Origin: CAZCCC01 sp964497245 | GTDB lineage: Bacteria > Patescibacteriota > Patescibacteriia > Buchananbacterales > UBA6539 | Direction of reading: 5' to 3' | Length of the DNA stretch: 15,278 nt | Assembly: GCA_964497245.1 (NCBI GenBank) | Contig: CAZCCC010000031.1 | Location: 1 to 15,278 of the forward strand | Shown: positions 6,575 to 13,488 of the stretch, piece by piece | Numbering within the stretch: position 1 is the first letter of the stretch | Layout of the letters: each line of letters opens with the position of its first letter | The notes under the pieces: generated by a model | Told to the model about the DNA's origin: nothing | The model's database searches: none | The model's input: only the letters and a program-made list of their open reading frames with translations | Made by a program: the position numbers and the translations under genes

Positions 6575-6677
6575 TTTAACCCCGTCATATGCCCTCACCT
6601 GGAATCGAACCAGGATCTAAGGCTTAGGAGTCCCTTGTTCTATCCGTTGAACTATGAGGGCATATGACGGGGTTAAA
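6575..6677. repeat. Perfect 23-bp inverted repeat enclosing tRNA-Arg
   Basis: Arms 6575-6597 and 6655-6677 are exact reverse complements. The inner 7 bp are the tRNA acceptor stem; the outer 16 bp are leader and trailer (TTTAACCCCGTCATAT and its complement). The precursor would therefore have one uninterrupted 23-bp helix in place of a 7-bp acceptor stem. Confidence 0.9.
6590..6661 (-). tRNA. tRNA-Arg, anticodon CCT
   Basis: 72 nt, no encoded CCA. Acceptor GCCCTCA/TGAGGGC with discriminator A. D arm GTTCAACGGATAGAAC. The anticodon loop CTCCTAA gives CCT (AGG codons), and the T arm CCTGGTTCGATTCCAGG is intact. The anticodon stem is imperfect at its loop-proximal pair. It lies entirely within a perfect 23-bp leader/trailer dyad, see the repeat entry. 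Confidence 0.9.
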
Positions 6678-6788
6678 GTCCCTTATTTGCCTCGCTCCAA
6701 TTCTATTAATTTACATTTGATTAAAATATAATTGATTCTCGGGCACTAAGGTGTATATTATATTACGTTTTTTTGGAATTGTGGTGGG

Positions 6789-6804
6789 GTTCTATCAATT
6801 GAAC
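6789..6804 (-). pseudogene. tRNA D-arm-like fragment
   Basis: On the minus strand GTTCAATTGATAGAAC resembles the D arm of the neighbouring tRNA-Arg (GTTCAACGGATAGAAC, 14 of 16 identical) and is preceded by a TG-type junction. No anticodon or T arm follows. It is probably a 5' tRNA remnant or a chance match. Confidence 0.3.
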
Positions 6805-7057
6805 CATAAATTTATATATCAGGTTGAAAATTGCCTATTAAACCTTTAAAATTTCAAATAATAATAACATTGTCATCTTAATTTTTCTATTGTTATTAAT
6901 TAGTGAAAAATTTAGGTAATGGAAGCAACGATTATAATAATACTGGTAAAAATGATTTTTGTAAATATTTGCTTTCTATAGAAAGTTATTAACATTATAT
7001 CTACATGTTATCTTCTTGATCTTATATGTTAGATAAACTATGCTGAATAAACATATT

Positions 7058-7117
7058 AATCCGCAACCTTGTCTTACCTGTCGCCTTCGGACGATAGGTA
7101 GGCCAAGTGGGCGGATT
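7058..7117. repeat. 60-bp imperfect palindromic element
   Basis: AATCCGC (7058-7064) and GCGGATT (7111-7117) are outer arms. Inside, CTTG/CAAG and ACCTGTCG.../...GATAGGT pair imperfectly around a TTCG loop. It is GC-richer than its surroundings and resembles a REP- or MITE-type mobile hairpin; it is the same length as the 60-bp double palindrome at 14622-14681 but differs in sequence. Confidence 0.5.
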
Positions 7118-7140
7118 TTGGCTAGTGGCTTGATTTTTTA

Positions 7141-7169
7141 TTGTATATTTTTAGTTTTAGTTATATAAT
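7141..7169 (+). promoter_or_regulatory. Promoter candidate for the acyl-CoA synthetase gene
   Basis: TTGTAT (7141-7146), 17-bp spacer, TATAAT (7164-7169); perfect -10, weak -35; about 50 bp before the ATG. Confidence 0.5.
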
Positions 7170-7218
7170 TTAGTCAATAATTAGCTAATAAAAAAATAAA
7201 TTTCAATAATTGAATATA

Positions 7219-8952
7219 ATGTTGACAATACCAAAACAATTCAATGAAACGGCTGAGCGTTTTCCAAATCGTCCAGCTTTAAAATTCAAATACCACGGAA
7301 CTTATATTAGTGTTTCTTTTTCTGAATTACGAAAGCGGGTAGAAAATATGGCAAAAGGTTTTTTAGAGTTAGGTATTAATCCTTCAGATAGAGTGGCCAT
7401 ACTTTCGGAGAATCGGACTGAATGGGTAAGAACAGATTTGGCGACTTTAACAATAGGTGCAATAAGTGTTCCTGTTCACACCACTTTATCTTCAAAAATT
7501 ATTTCCCATGTCTTGAAAGATTCGGGGGCTAAAGCGGTTTTAGTTTCTAATCAGGATCAATTCAATAAGCTTATGCTTGTCATTAATGATTTACCAGATC
7601 TTGAGTCAATTATTTATATAAATTTAGATAATCCTGAATCCAACAATTTACAAAAAAAACTTATCAATCTTAAAGATGTAATGAAATTAGGTAGAGATTC
7701 AGAAAAAGATTTGCCTCAAGGACCTAATTTAGACGATACTGCCAGCATAATTTATACGTCAGGCACAACTGCAATGCCCAAAGGAGTGATGCTTACTCAT
7801 AGAAATTTTATATTTAATGCTGAGGCTTCTTTGGCTGCGGTTTCTGTAAGCGAAAAAGATTCCTTCCTTTCCTTTTTGCCGTTATCCCATGTTCTTGAAA
7901 GGACTATCGGCTATTATGCTCCGCTGGTTTGCCGAGGATGTTGTATTGCCTATGCTGAAAGTGTTAAAACTTTAAAGCAGAATTTAAAGGAAGTAAAACC
8001 GACTATTTTAGTTTCCGTTCCGCGTATTTTTGAGAGAATTTATTCAGGGATTTGGGATAAAGTAAAAACTAAAGGGGGATTAAGTTATAAAATTTTTATC
8101 TGGGCGATGAAACAGCAGCCAAAAACTTTTTATTTTCGCTTGGCTGATTTTTTGGTTTTTAAGAAAATCAGGGCAAATCTTGGCGGTAATTTTCGCTTTA
8201 CGATTTCCGGTGGTGCGACTTTGAATCCAAAACTGGCCAAATTTTTTTCCCACATAAGTATTACGATTCTTGAAGGTTATGGTTTGACTGAAACTTCTCC
8301 GGTCGTCTCAGCTAATCGTTTGGAAAATATAAAGTTTGGTACCGTCGGGCAAGTTCTTGATGGAGTAAAAATTAAAATAGCGCCTGACAAAGAAATTTTG
8401 GTTTCCGGACCAAATTTAATGAAAGGCTATTACAAAAATGATGGTCTAACCAAAGAAGTAATTGATTCTGAAGGTTGGTTTCATACGGGAGATTTGGGAT
8501 TTTTGACCCAGGATGGATTCTTAATAATAATTGGAAGAAAAAAAGAAATGATTTCCCTTTCAAATGGAAAAATTGTCTGGCCTGAGCAGATAGAACTAAG
8601 ACTAAATGGAGACTCTTTTATAAGCCAATCTTTTGTTTATGGCAACAATAGAAATTATGTTTGTGCCCTTGTTATTCCTGATTGGGCGGCAGTTGGTAGA
8701 AAGCTTTTTGAACTTGGCCTTGAGGGTAAGGAGCCGGATAAGCTGGTTTCCAATCCAAAACTGGCAGAAATTTTTAACAAGAGGGTTGAAAAAATAAACA
8801 GCCAGTTTGCCGAATGGGAAAAGATACGAAAATTTACTTTGGTTATCAGAGAGTTTTCTCCGGAAAAAGATGAAGTAACTCCGACTTTAAAACTTCGCCG
8901 TCAAATTATTGAAAATAATTACAAAAAAGAGCTTGATAAAATGTATTTATAA
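7219..8952 (+). CDS. Long-chain fatty acid--CoA ligase (AMP-forming), ANL superfamily
   Basis: 577 residues from the ATG at 7219; an in-frame TTG at 7210 is possible but less likely, and neither has a Shine-Dalgarno. It activates a carboxylic acid to acyl-AMP, then acyl-CoA. Motifs in order: P-loop YTSGTTAMPKG (179-189), GYGLTETSP (353-361), GWFHTGDLG (419-427), the hinge GRKKEMI (439-445) with SNGK, and the C-terminal catalytic Lys in TPTLKLRR (554-561). This architecture matches the FAA1/FadD15 type of long-chain acyl-CoA synthetases. The protein is complete and looks active. No other fatty-acid gene is nearby. CPR genomes usually lack full lipid synthesis and beta-oxidation, so it may activate scavenged host fatty acids (inference). 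A small membrane protein follows after 6 bp, probably in one operon. Confidence 0.92.
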   Translation: MLTIPKQFNETAERFPNRPALKFKYHGTYISVSFSELRKRVENMAKGFLELGINPSDRVAILSENRTEWVRTDLATLTIGAISVPVHTTLSSKIISHVLKDSGAKAVLVSNQDQFNKLMLVINDLPDLESIIYINLDNPESNNLQKKLINLKDVMKLGRDSEKDLPQGPNLDDTASIIYTSGTTAMPKGVMLTHRNFIFNAEASLAAVSVSEKDSFLSFLPLSHVLERTIGYYAPLVCRGCCIAYAESVKTLKQNLKEVKPTILVSVPRIFERIYSGIWDKVKTKGGLSYKIFIWAMKQQPKTFYFRLADFLVFKKIRANLGGNFRFTISGGATLNPKLAKFFSHISITILEGYGLTETSPVVSANRLENIKFGTVGQVLDGVKIKIAPDKEILVSGPNLMKGYYKNDGLTKEVIDSEGWFHTGDLGFLTQDGFLIIIGRKKEMISLSNGKIVWPEQIELRLNGDSFISQSFVYGNNRNYVCALVIPDWAAVGRKLFELGLEGKEPDKLVSNPKLAEIFNKRVEKINSQFAEWEKIRKFTLVIREFSPEKDEVTPTLKLRRQIIENNYKKELDKMYL

Positions 8953-8958
8953 ATTGAA

Positions 8959-9408
8959 ATGAGGATTATACCAAAGAATATCGTAATTTTGTCAGTTTTT
9001 TTAGGAACCATTTTTGGTTTAATGATTAGCTTCACTATTTTGTTTCTGGACCCTTTATATTATATAGATAGCATATTATTAATAACAAAGTTTGTTTTTA
9101 TAGGTGGTTTATTTGGTTTTTTAATATCATTTCCAATTAAAAAATTTCGTTATTTGGGATTAGTTCCCATAATTTTTTTTATAATTGGAATTATTTTCAG
9201 TATAATAATTTATAAATTAATTACGCCTTACTGTCCTCCTTGTCCGCATAATGGTATAGAAATAGTAACTTGTGCCCCATGTATGGAAATTGGATCTAAC
9301 TCTAAATTAATTTTATTTTTTTTACCTTTTTTTAGTTGGTTTTTAGGTTTGGTAATTCTTTACTCTATTAAAAAATATTCAAATTTAAAATTACCAAGCT
9401 TATTTTGA
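8959..9408 (+). CDS. Small four-helix membrane protein with two Cys pairs
   Basis: 149 residues with about four hydrophobic helices (roughly 8-30, 36-58, 66-88, 116-136). A loop between helices 3 and 4 carries C92-PP-C95 and C105-AP-C108, so the two CxxC pairs face the same side of the membrane. They could bind metal or undergo thiol-disulfide exchange. The start is 6 bp after the acyl-CoA synthetase stop with no strong Shine-Dalgarno, indicating translational coupling. It ends just before a strong terminator (9432-9480). I do not recognise the family. Confidence 0.75.
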   Translation: MRIIPKNIVILSVFLGTIFGLMISFTILFLDPLYYIDSILLITKFVFIGGLFGFLISFPIKKFRYLGLVPIIFFIIGIIFSIIIYKLITPYCPPCPHNGIEIVTCAPCMEIGSNSKLILFFLPFFSWFLGLVILYSIKKYSNLKLPSLF

Positions 9409-9431
9409 CAAATTTTATTAATGTCTGAAAT

Positions 9432-9480
9432 AATAAAGGGTATCCCCGTGGAGTTTGCTTCGCAATTAATACCCTTTATT
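9432..9480 (+). terminator. 12-bp hairpin terminator after the synthetase operon
   Basis: AATAAAGGGTAT (9432-9443) and ATACCCTTTATT (9469-9480) pair perfectly around a 25-nt apex that has its own TTGC/GCAA mini-stem, followed by T-rich DNA. The symmetrical A/T flanks would let it work in both directions. Confidence 0.65.
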
Positions 9481-9494
9481 TTTATTTTAATAGC

Positions 9495-9523
9495 TTGACA
9501 TAAAAAAATTAATTGATTAAGAT
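9495..9523 (+). promoter_or_regulatory. Sigma70-type promoter for the gene at 9581
   Basis: TTGACA (9495-9500), 17-bp spacer, TAAGAT (9518-9523). TTGACATAAA recurs at 9553-9562 just before the Shine-Dalgarno, a possible short direct-repeat operator. Confidence 0.65.
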
Positions 9524-9580
9524 GGAGTATCGTTCGTTAAAATTAAAGTTGAATTGACATAAACTGGAGGAAAATAAAAC

Positions 9581-10282
9581 ATGTTTAGAGAAAAATTGGT
9601 TAATCCGAGTTTAGTTGCCATTCTTGATGTATTTCAGACCGATGTCAAAGAAATAATAAGGCTACAGTTGGCCGAGGATGCTATTTTTGACCCACCAGAT
9701 TTTCAAAGAAAAGTTAATGATTATATAAGAAATGATTTGATGGAGACAAGCCGGCTAGTAATTGAAATGGTTGCGGCTCATAAAAAAAATGATGATGGAT
9801 TTGACCCGGAACGCGAAGATGAAATATGTTTGGGAGATTGGTTTTTAAGGATGTTAAAGATGCTGGATATTGAGTTGTCTGAAACTCCAGTCATATCTTA
9901 TCCTTTTAAGACCGAAAACGGTTATCAATTGGAGATAAGAGTTAACAGAATAGGCGAACTTTATGATGAATTAGCATCTTTTAACTATGCAGATTCAGCA
10001 GAAAAGCGCTATGCTTTAGATAGAATTGTAAAATGCTATAAATGGCTGAAAGAAGCTTTTCCTGAAGTCGGCACAGAAGAAAAAGAGTCTGATTCAATAT
10101 TTAACAGTCGTCATTATTTTGTTGCCCAAGTTTATAAAGGGTTTGAATATTTGCCGCGTATAATTATGAAAACTTCAATTGAACATTTTTTTTGTGCGCG
10201 TCTTAAGTATTTTATTTTGCAGTTTAATTTTTTCCGGCGGCGGCTTTGGTATTGGTTTAAAGCTCGCTGTCAAACTCGCTAA
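9581..10282 (+). CDS. Unrecognised 233-residue protein
   Basis: A good Shine-Dalgarno (GGAGG, 8-9 bp before the ATG) and a promoter at 9495-9523 support it. Residues 1-165 are charged, soluble and mainly helical (for example DVKEIIRLQLAED, DEICLGDWFLRMLKMLDIEL, YALDRIVKCYKWLKEAF), without a motif I know. The last 35 residues are odd: rich in Phe, Arg, Trp and Cys (FNFFRRRLWYWFKARCQTR), after an eight-T run at 10186-10193. The +1 frame past that run reads a more natural hydrophobic, Gly-rich sequence to 10373, so the C-terminus may be frameshifted. Against that, the listed stop codon lies inside the stem of a strong terminator (10273-10301), fitting an end at 10282. Function unknown. Confidence 0.7.
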   Translation: MFREKLVNPSLVAILDVFQTDVKEIIRLQLAEDAIFDPPDFQRKVNDYIRNDLMETSRLVIEMVAAHKKNDDGFDPEREDEICLGDWFLRMLKMLDIELSETPVISYPFKTENGYQLEIRVNRIGELYDELASFNYADSAEKRYALDRIVKCYKWLKEAFPEVGTEEKESDSIFNSRHYFVAQVYKGFEYLPRIIMKTSIEHFFCARLKYFILQFNFFRRRLWYWFKARCQTR

Positions 10283-10301
10283 AAACAAAGCGAGTTTTTT
10301 T
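10273..10301 (+). terminator. Rho-independent terminator overlapping the stop codon
   Basis: AACTCGCT (10273-10280) and AGCGAGTT (10289-10296) form a perfect 8-bp stem, followed by a T run. Confidence 0.8.
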
Positions 10302-10395
10302 ATTGGCGACAAAGGTTTAAGCAATAGGGATTTTATTTTAATTGACCAATATTTCAATCTTGGAAAAAAATAAAATTTTTAAATAATCAAACTAG

Positions 10396-10417
10396 TAGCG
10401 GGGTTAAAACTCCACTA
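10396..10417. repeat. GGGGTTAAAACNCC palindrome, copy 1
   Basis: TAGCGGGGTT-AA-AACTCCACTA is a near-perfect dyad centred on TTAAAA, with one mismatch and one G-T pair. It shares its core with the copies at 10424-10443 and 13326-13345. Confidence 0.6.
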
Positions 10418-10423
10418 TTGTAC

Positions 10424-10443
10424 ATTGAGGTTAAAACCTCAAT
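10424..10443. repeat. GGTTAAAACC palindrome, copy 2
   Basis: ATTGAGGTT-AA-AACCTCAAT, a perfect 9-bp dyad with the same TTAAAA core, 6 bp after copy 1. Confidence 0.6.
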
Positions 10444-10449
10444 TCCTAA

Positions 10450-11150
10450 ATGTGTTAATAATGATTTTCGTCTATTACGGCCAGAATACTTAATGTCTCT
10501 TGCAAAAAAAATCGTCTCATGATACATTATTTTTATACTTCAGACATGATTCCTCTTTTGCTTTCGTAATTCTCCAGCCGATTGGTTTAATCAATTAGGC
10601 CAAAAAATGGTGATACTGCTTTGCAGATCAGGGGATTGAGACCGAAAGAAACCAAAAAAAGAATTAAGAAAGAAAAAAGAAAAGTCAGAGCGTTCTGAAG
10701 GCGAATGTGTGTAAGTGTGTTCCAACCAAGAAAGGAACTCCCCCCGTATGACCAATGTATGCCGCCACAATCGTGGCAAACCTTCTTGCTCCGCCAATGC
10801 CTCCGCGATCAAATGGCACGGTGAAGCAAACCATCACCAGGAGAACGCCAATTCGTAAGCGATACGTGGCCCACAATGAAGGGAGGGTAAAGATGATTGT
10901 ATGAATCTGGTTTTCTGTCCAGGATAAAAAACAGAAAAATCGCCACCCAAGGGTTTTTAGTTGAGTCAATTTATTTTCGCATTTTTCGTGAAGTTTGTGT
11001 TTCAACCCTAAGGGAGGATTAAAATCGGTTTTCCGCCACCGTAAAAAGCGGATTTGCTCATAAGACTTAAGGACAATTTCGACCCGTATCTCAATTTTGA
11101 GAATGGGATTGGCAAATTTGTCCACCAAAAAAATATTTTTGAAAGTGCAC
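10450..11150. other. GC-richer segment without an assignable gene; structured RNA or decayed gene
   Basis: About 700 bp lie between the unknown gene and the methyltransferase gene. The part from about 10690 to 10900 is clearly less AT-rich than its surroundings and is preceded by a purine-rich tract (10640-10690). Short plus-strand hairpins are frequent: GTTCC/GGAAC near 10720, GCCAC/GTGGC near 10765, TTTTCTGT/ACAGAAAA at about 10911-10938, and TCTCAA/TTGAGA near 11090. The segment ends in a plus-strand terminator (11151-11180). Minus-strand frames at 10685-11128 and 10591-10812 are open but overlap in different frames, have no Shine-Dalgarno and look unnatural (Trp/Cys-rich). I find no RNase P, tmRNA or SRP signature. 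Identity unresolved. Confidence 0.4.
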
Positions 11151-11180
11151 TCACAGGTCCATCCCCGCCTGTGATTTTTT
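11151..11180 (+). terminator. Rho-independent terminator of the unassigned segment
   Basis: TCACAGG (11151-11157) pairs with CCTGTGA (11168-11174) followed by six T's. It implies a plus-strand transcript upstream although no plus-strand gene is seen. Confidence 0.75.
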
Positions 11181-11224
11181 ATTTAGAATATATTGTTTGA
11201 TAATTTTGGAATAGGAGAGGGTGG

Positions 11225-11268
11225 TAGTATAACTGCATTTGATTTAATATTTTAACCATATTATACTA
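11225..11268 (+). promoter_or_regulatory. Promoter and dyad upstream of the methyltransferase gene
   Basis: TTGATT (11239-11244), 17-bp spacer, TATACT (11262-11267). An 8-bp inverted repeat, TAGTATAA (11225-11232) and TTATACTA (11261-11268), covers the -10 box and could be an operator. Confidence 0.55.
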
Positions 11269-11294
11269 TTATCATGAAAATTATTTGATATTAT

Positions 11295-12062
11295 ATGTCT
11301 GAAAACAATTTAAGTATCGAAGGATACTACAAAGATTTTGAACACAAAGGATGGCATTTGGGTTTGATGCGAGAAGCATTGGAAAAGACTGAAATACCCG
11401 GCGACATTCTAAAATCAATACAAGGAAAAGGAGGAATAAAATTTTTGGTAGTAGGCTCTGCCACTGAAAGAAATTTAGACGAGATTGCTTTATTGGATAA
11501 ATTAATTCGTCCAGGCAAGGGCAGACAAGATGATGTTATAATTCTTGATTATAATAATTATCCTTTGCAACGCGGACAAGATAGAGCTGAATTTATTGAG
11601 AAGTGGGAAGAAAATCATAAACGTAATTTTCCGGAAGATAAATCAGATTCGCTTTTATATCCCAATTTTGAATTCACTCAAGGTGATATAAGACAATTGC
11701 CATTAAAACAGGAATCTACTGATATTGTTATCACTGATTATACATTAAATTTTTTAGCTGATGTTGAAGATATTGAAAAATCATTTGAAGAAATTGGGCG
11801 CATCCTCATTCCTGGTGGTGTTGTATTTATATCTGTGAAGGGTAATGATAAATATCAATTTTCTGACGACTTTATATCAGAAAAAGAAGCGCAAGATGTC
11901 CAGTCGCGTGAATTGTCTGGAGGAGTATTAATAAACCAATTTCCTTTACATACCTATGTGGCGATAGCAAAAAAACATGGTCTAAAGTTAGTGAATTATA
12001 GTTTGGCTGACAATGGTACAACCTTGCTTTGTGGCATTTTACAAAAAAGGAGACCAGAATAA
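11295..12062 (+). CDS. Class I SAM-dependent methyltransferase
   Basis: 255 residues. The Rossmann core is visible: motif I strand and loop KFLVVGSATE (49-58), acidic strand end VIILDYN (81-87), GDIRQLP (130-136), the post-core strand DIVITDYTLNFL (143-154) and LIPGGVVFIS (171-180) with the GRIL-PGG turn. This matches the Methyltransf_11 type. Motif I is unusual: GSATE in place of the common GCGTG, and residues 58-80 form a longer than usual insert before the acidic strand, so cofactor binding may be altered. Substrate unknown. There is no Shine-Dalgarno at the ATG. It has its own promoter and is followed by a frame-split small gene after 28 bp. Confidence 0.8.
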   Translation: MSENNLSIEGYYKDFEHKGWHLGLMREALEKTEIPGDILKSIQGKGGIKFLVVGSATERNLDEIALLDKLIRPGKGRQDDVIILDYNNYPLQRGQDRAEFIEKWEENHKRNFPEDKSDSLLYPNFEFTQGDIRQLPLKQESTDIVITDYTLNFLADVEDIEKSFEEIGRILIPGGVVFISVKGNDKYQFSDDFISEKEAQDVQSRELSGGVLINQFPLHTYVAIAKKHGLKLVNYSLADNGTTLLCGILQKRRPE

Positions 12063-12090
12063 ACTTCAGTATTCACAATCATCCTAATTA

Positions 12091-12356
12091 GTGTCAAAGG
12101 TAAAAATTGTCGGCTCCATGAGCCACACAGAAGCGCAGCAAAAACTGCGCGCAGACGGTTTAAAGATTAGTAAGGAAATGGAAATGTTTAGAAAAAAGAA
12201 GGTCATCTTGTTGTAATAATTAAGCCAGGCGGCAGCCCTAAGAAGCTGCTTTTTTATTTAAAAACCTTATATAACGGGAATGAAGTTAGTCTCAAAACTA
12301 TTGGACAAGGAATTAGACCATTTGTTAGAATCATTGACTCAAACAAAATTAAATGA
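12091..12356 (+). pseudogene. Small gene split between two frames at A_AAA_AAG (frameshifted or programmed)
   Basis: Frame 1 runs from GTG at 12091 (or ATG at 12118) to TAA at 12214-12216 (VSKVKIVGSMSHTEAQQ... KEMEMFRKK). The -1 frame continues without a break from GAA at 12198 to TGA at 12354-12356 (EGHLVVIIKPGGS... NEVSLKTIGQGIRPFVRI). Joining them at 12192-12198 gives one protein of about 88 residues. The join is the classic bacterial -1 slippery heptamer A_AAA_AAG in the correct phase, with AAGGAA about 20 bp upstream and a hairpin at 12231-12250 downstream. Either a one-base deletion (real or sequencing) or programmed frameshifting fits. No family is recognised. The start has no clear ribosome-binding site. 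Confidence 0.55.
12231..12255 (+). terminator. Hairpin with T run inside the split gene
   Basis: GGCAGC (12231-12236) pairs with GCTGCT (12245-12250), and the T run continues to 12255. It lies just after the frame-1 stop, so it may end that transcript or act as the downstream stimulator of frameshifting. Confidence 0.5.
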
Positions 12357-12362
12357 TAATCT
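12334..12362 (+). promoter_or_regulatory. Promoter for the gene at 12433
   Basis: TTGACT (12334-12339), 17-bp spacer, TAATCT (12357-12362), inside the 3' end of the split gene. Confidence 0.5.
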
Positions 12363-12369
12363 AATGACG

Positions 12370-12400
12370 CTAAACTAATGTTTAGTCGATTGAATAATCG
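12370..12400 (+). promoter_or_regulatory. Two small hairpins in the 5' leader of the gene at 12433
   Basis: CTAAAC-TAAT-GTTTAG (12370-12385) and CGATT-GAAT-AATCG (12387-12400) are perfect adjacent dyads between promoter and Shine-Dalgarno. They may stabilise the mRNA or be protein-binding sites. Confidence 0.4.
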
Positions 12401-12432
12401 GAAAGATCTTTTAAACAAAAAGGAGGAAACTA

Positions 12433-13155
12433 ATGGTTCCTGAACAAGAATTAGTTACACAGACTTGTACGGCAGGATTGTTTATTCCTGACCACTGCCC
12501 GTCTTCTAAACATTTCGGCCTATATATGGTCGGCAAGAAGAGTTTTTTGGATTTTTCAAGAGGAAGAAAATGGTTTTCTTTTGAGACGGGAATGGTTCAA
12601 ATGACTCGCATATGGTTATTTGGAGTAGGGAATTTCATTTATTTTAAGGAAAGCAGAGAGGATGTAACCATCTTTGGTTATCAAAATTTCGAAAAGAGGA
12701 GAGCAATATTTTATATTGCTCAAGGTGAAGAACAAGAGCCCGAAGGTTTGTTGTTGATGCACTATTGGCTTTCTGAAGGAAAGGATTTAGTCAAAACCAT
12801 TAAAGACTATTATGATTTTCCTAGTTATGCCAAGGATAATTTTCAGCGCGAATTAAGCCTTTCAGGTTTTTTTACATTGCTGAAAACATTAATAAGTGAA
12901 CAAGAAATAAGGGTTAAAGTAAATTTTTACTGCCAAAATATAGTGAAAGAGGCAGTGGCGGAATTGGAAAAAAGAGCAGAACAGGCTTCTCCTTGTGGGC
13001 ACTGCATGGGTGATTGCTCTTGCGGAGATCAAGAAGCTGAGGCCATACGTCAAGAGGCCAAAAAATTAATATCAGAATGCAAACCGATGAAAGGTAATAA
13101 TTTTTTCCAATACCTTGAGGAAGTTTGTGTCATGATATATGACACTCTTAATTAG
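12433..13155 (+). CDS. Unrecognised 240-residue protein with a Cys cluster
   Basis: The ATG is set by a perfect AAGGAGG 6 bp upstream. Residues 1-110 are aromatic and beta-like; 115-185 are helical and charged; residues 186-199 hold SPCGHCMGDCSCGDQ with C188, C191, C195 and C197, a compact Cys set that could bind zinc or an iron-sulfur cluster, followed by another helix (EAEAIRQEAKKLI). There is no signal peptide or membrane helix, so it is probably cytoplasmic. Its own promoter and the terminator at 13163-13203 make it a single-gene unit. I do not recognise the family. Confidence 0.75.
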   Translation: MVPEQELVTQTCTAGLFIPDHCPSSKHFGLYMVGKKSFLDFSRGRKWFSFETGMVQMTRIWLFGVGNFIYFKESREDVTIFGYQNFEKRRAIFYIAQGEEQEPEGLLLMHYWLSEGKDLVKTIKDYYDFPSYAKDNFQRELSLSGFFTLLKTLISEQEIRVKVNFYCQNIVKEAVAELEKRAEQASPCGHCMGDCSCGDQEAEAIRQEAKKLISECKPMKGNNFFQYLEEVCVMIYDTLN

Positions 13156-13162
13156 TCAAGAA

Positions 13163-13203
13163 GCTCTAATGAACTGCAAAACAGCTTGTTAGAGCATTTT
13201 TTT
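13163..13203 (+). terminator. Rho-independent terminator
   Basis: GCTCTAA (13163-13169) pairs with TTAGAGC (13189-13195), with an inner CTG/CAG stem, followed by seven T's. Confidence 0.8.
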
Positions 13204-13488
13204 ATATCAAACTGGCCTTTAGAAAAATAAATAAGTTTTTTATTGGCGATGTATATTAATCCACCTGTTTTCAATTGTTAGGGATCTTGACCGGTTGAGT
13301 ATCCATTTTAACCTTAACTCAAATTAGTGGGGTTAAAACCCCACTGCCAATTTGGTGTCTAAAAACAAACTTCTCAGATTCGGGCGTTGAGGATTTATTT
13401 TCAACTCATATTTCAATTTTGTCTACTTTGATAATTAGATAAAGTTGATTGGTATGAAGTTGCAATTGTTTAGTGATAATATCAAAAG
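13204..13488. other. Intergenic region with one palindromic repeat
   Basis: No ORF or RNA gene is seen. The only clear structure is the palindrome at 13321-13353. Confidence 0.5.
13321..13353. repeat. GGGGTTAAAACCCC palindrome, copy 3
   Basis: AGTGGGGTT-AA-AACCCCACT (13326-13345) is a perfect 9-bp dyad, extended by AAATT/AATTT after a 3-nt bulge. It has the same core as the pair at 10396-10443. Confidence 0.65.

Larger units (their letters stand above)
6678..7140. other. Spacer between tRNA-Arg and the acyl-CoA synthetase gene
   Basis: AT-rich, no convincing ORF. It holds a tRNA D-arm-like fragment (6789-6804) and a 60-bp imperfect palindrome (7058-7117), listed separately. The promoter driving tRNA-Arg must lie in its left part, but no clear -35/-10 pair stands out. 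Confidence 0.5.

Noticed and set aside
10685..11128. 147-codon minus-strand frame
   Set aside because: TTG start, no Shine-Dalgarno, Trp/Cys-rich sequence and overlap with another open frame; kept only as an alternative for the unassigned segment.
10450..11180. RNase P RNA or tmRNA
   Set aside because: I could not find the conserved GAGGAAAGTCC-type core of RNase P or the tRNA-like 3' end of tmRNA on either strand.
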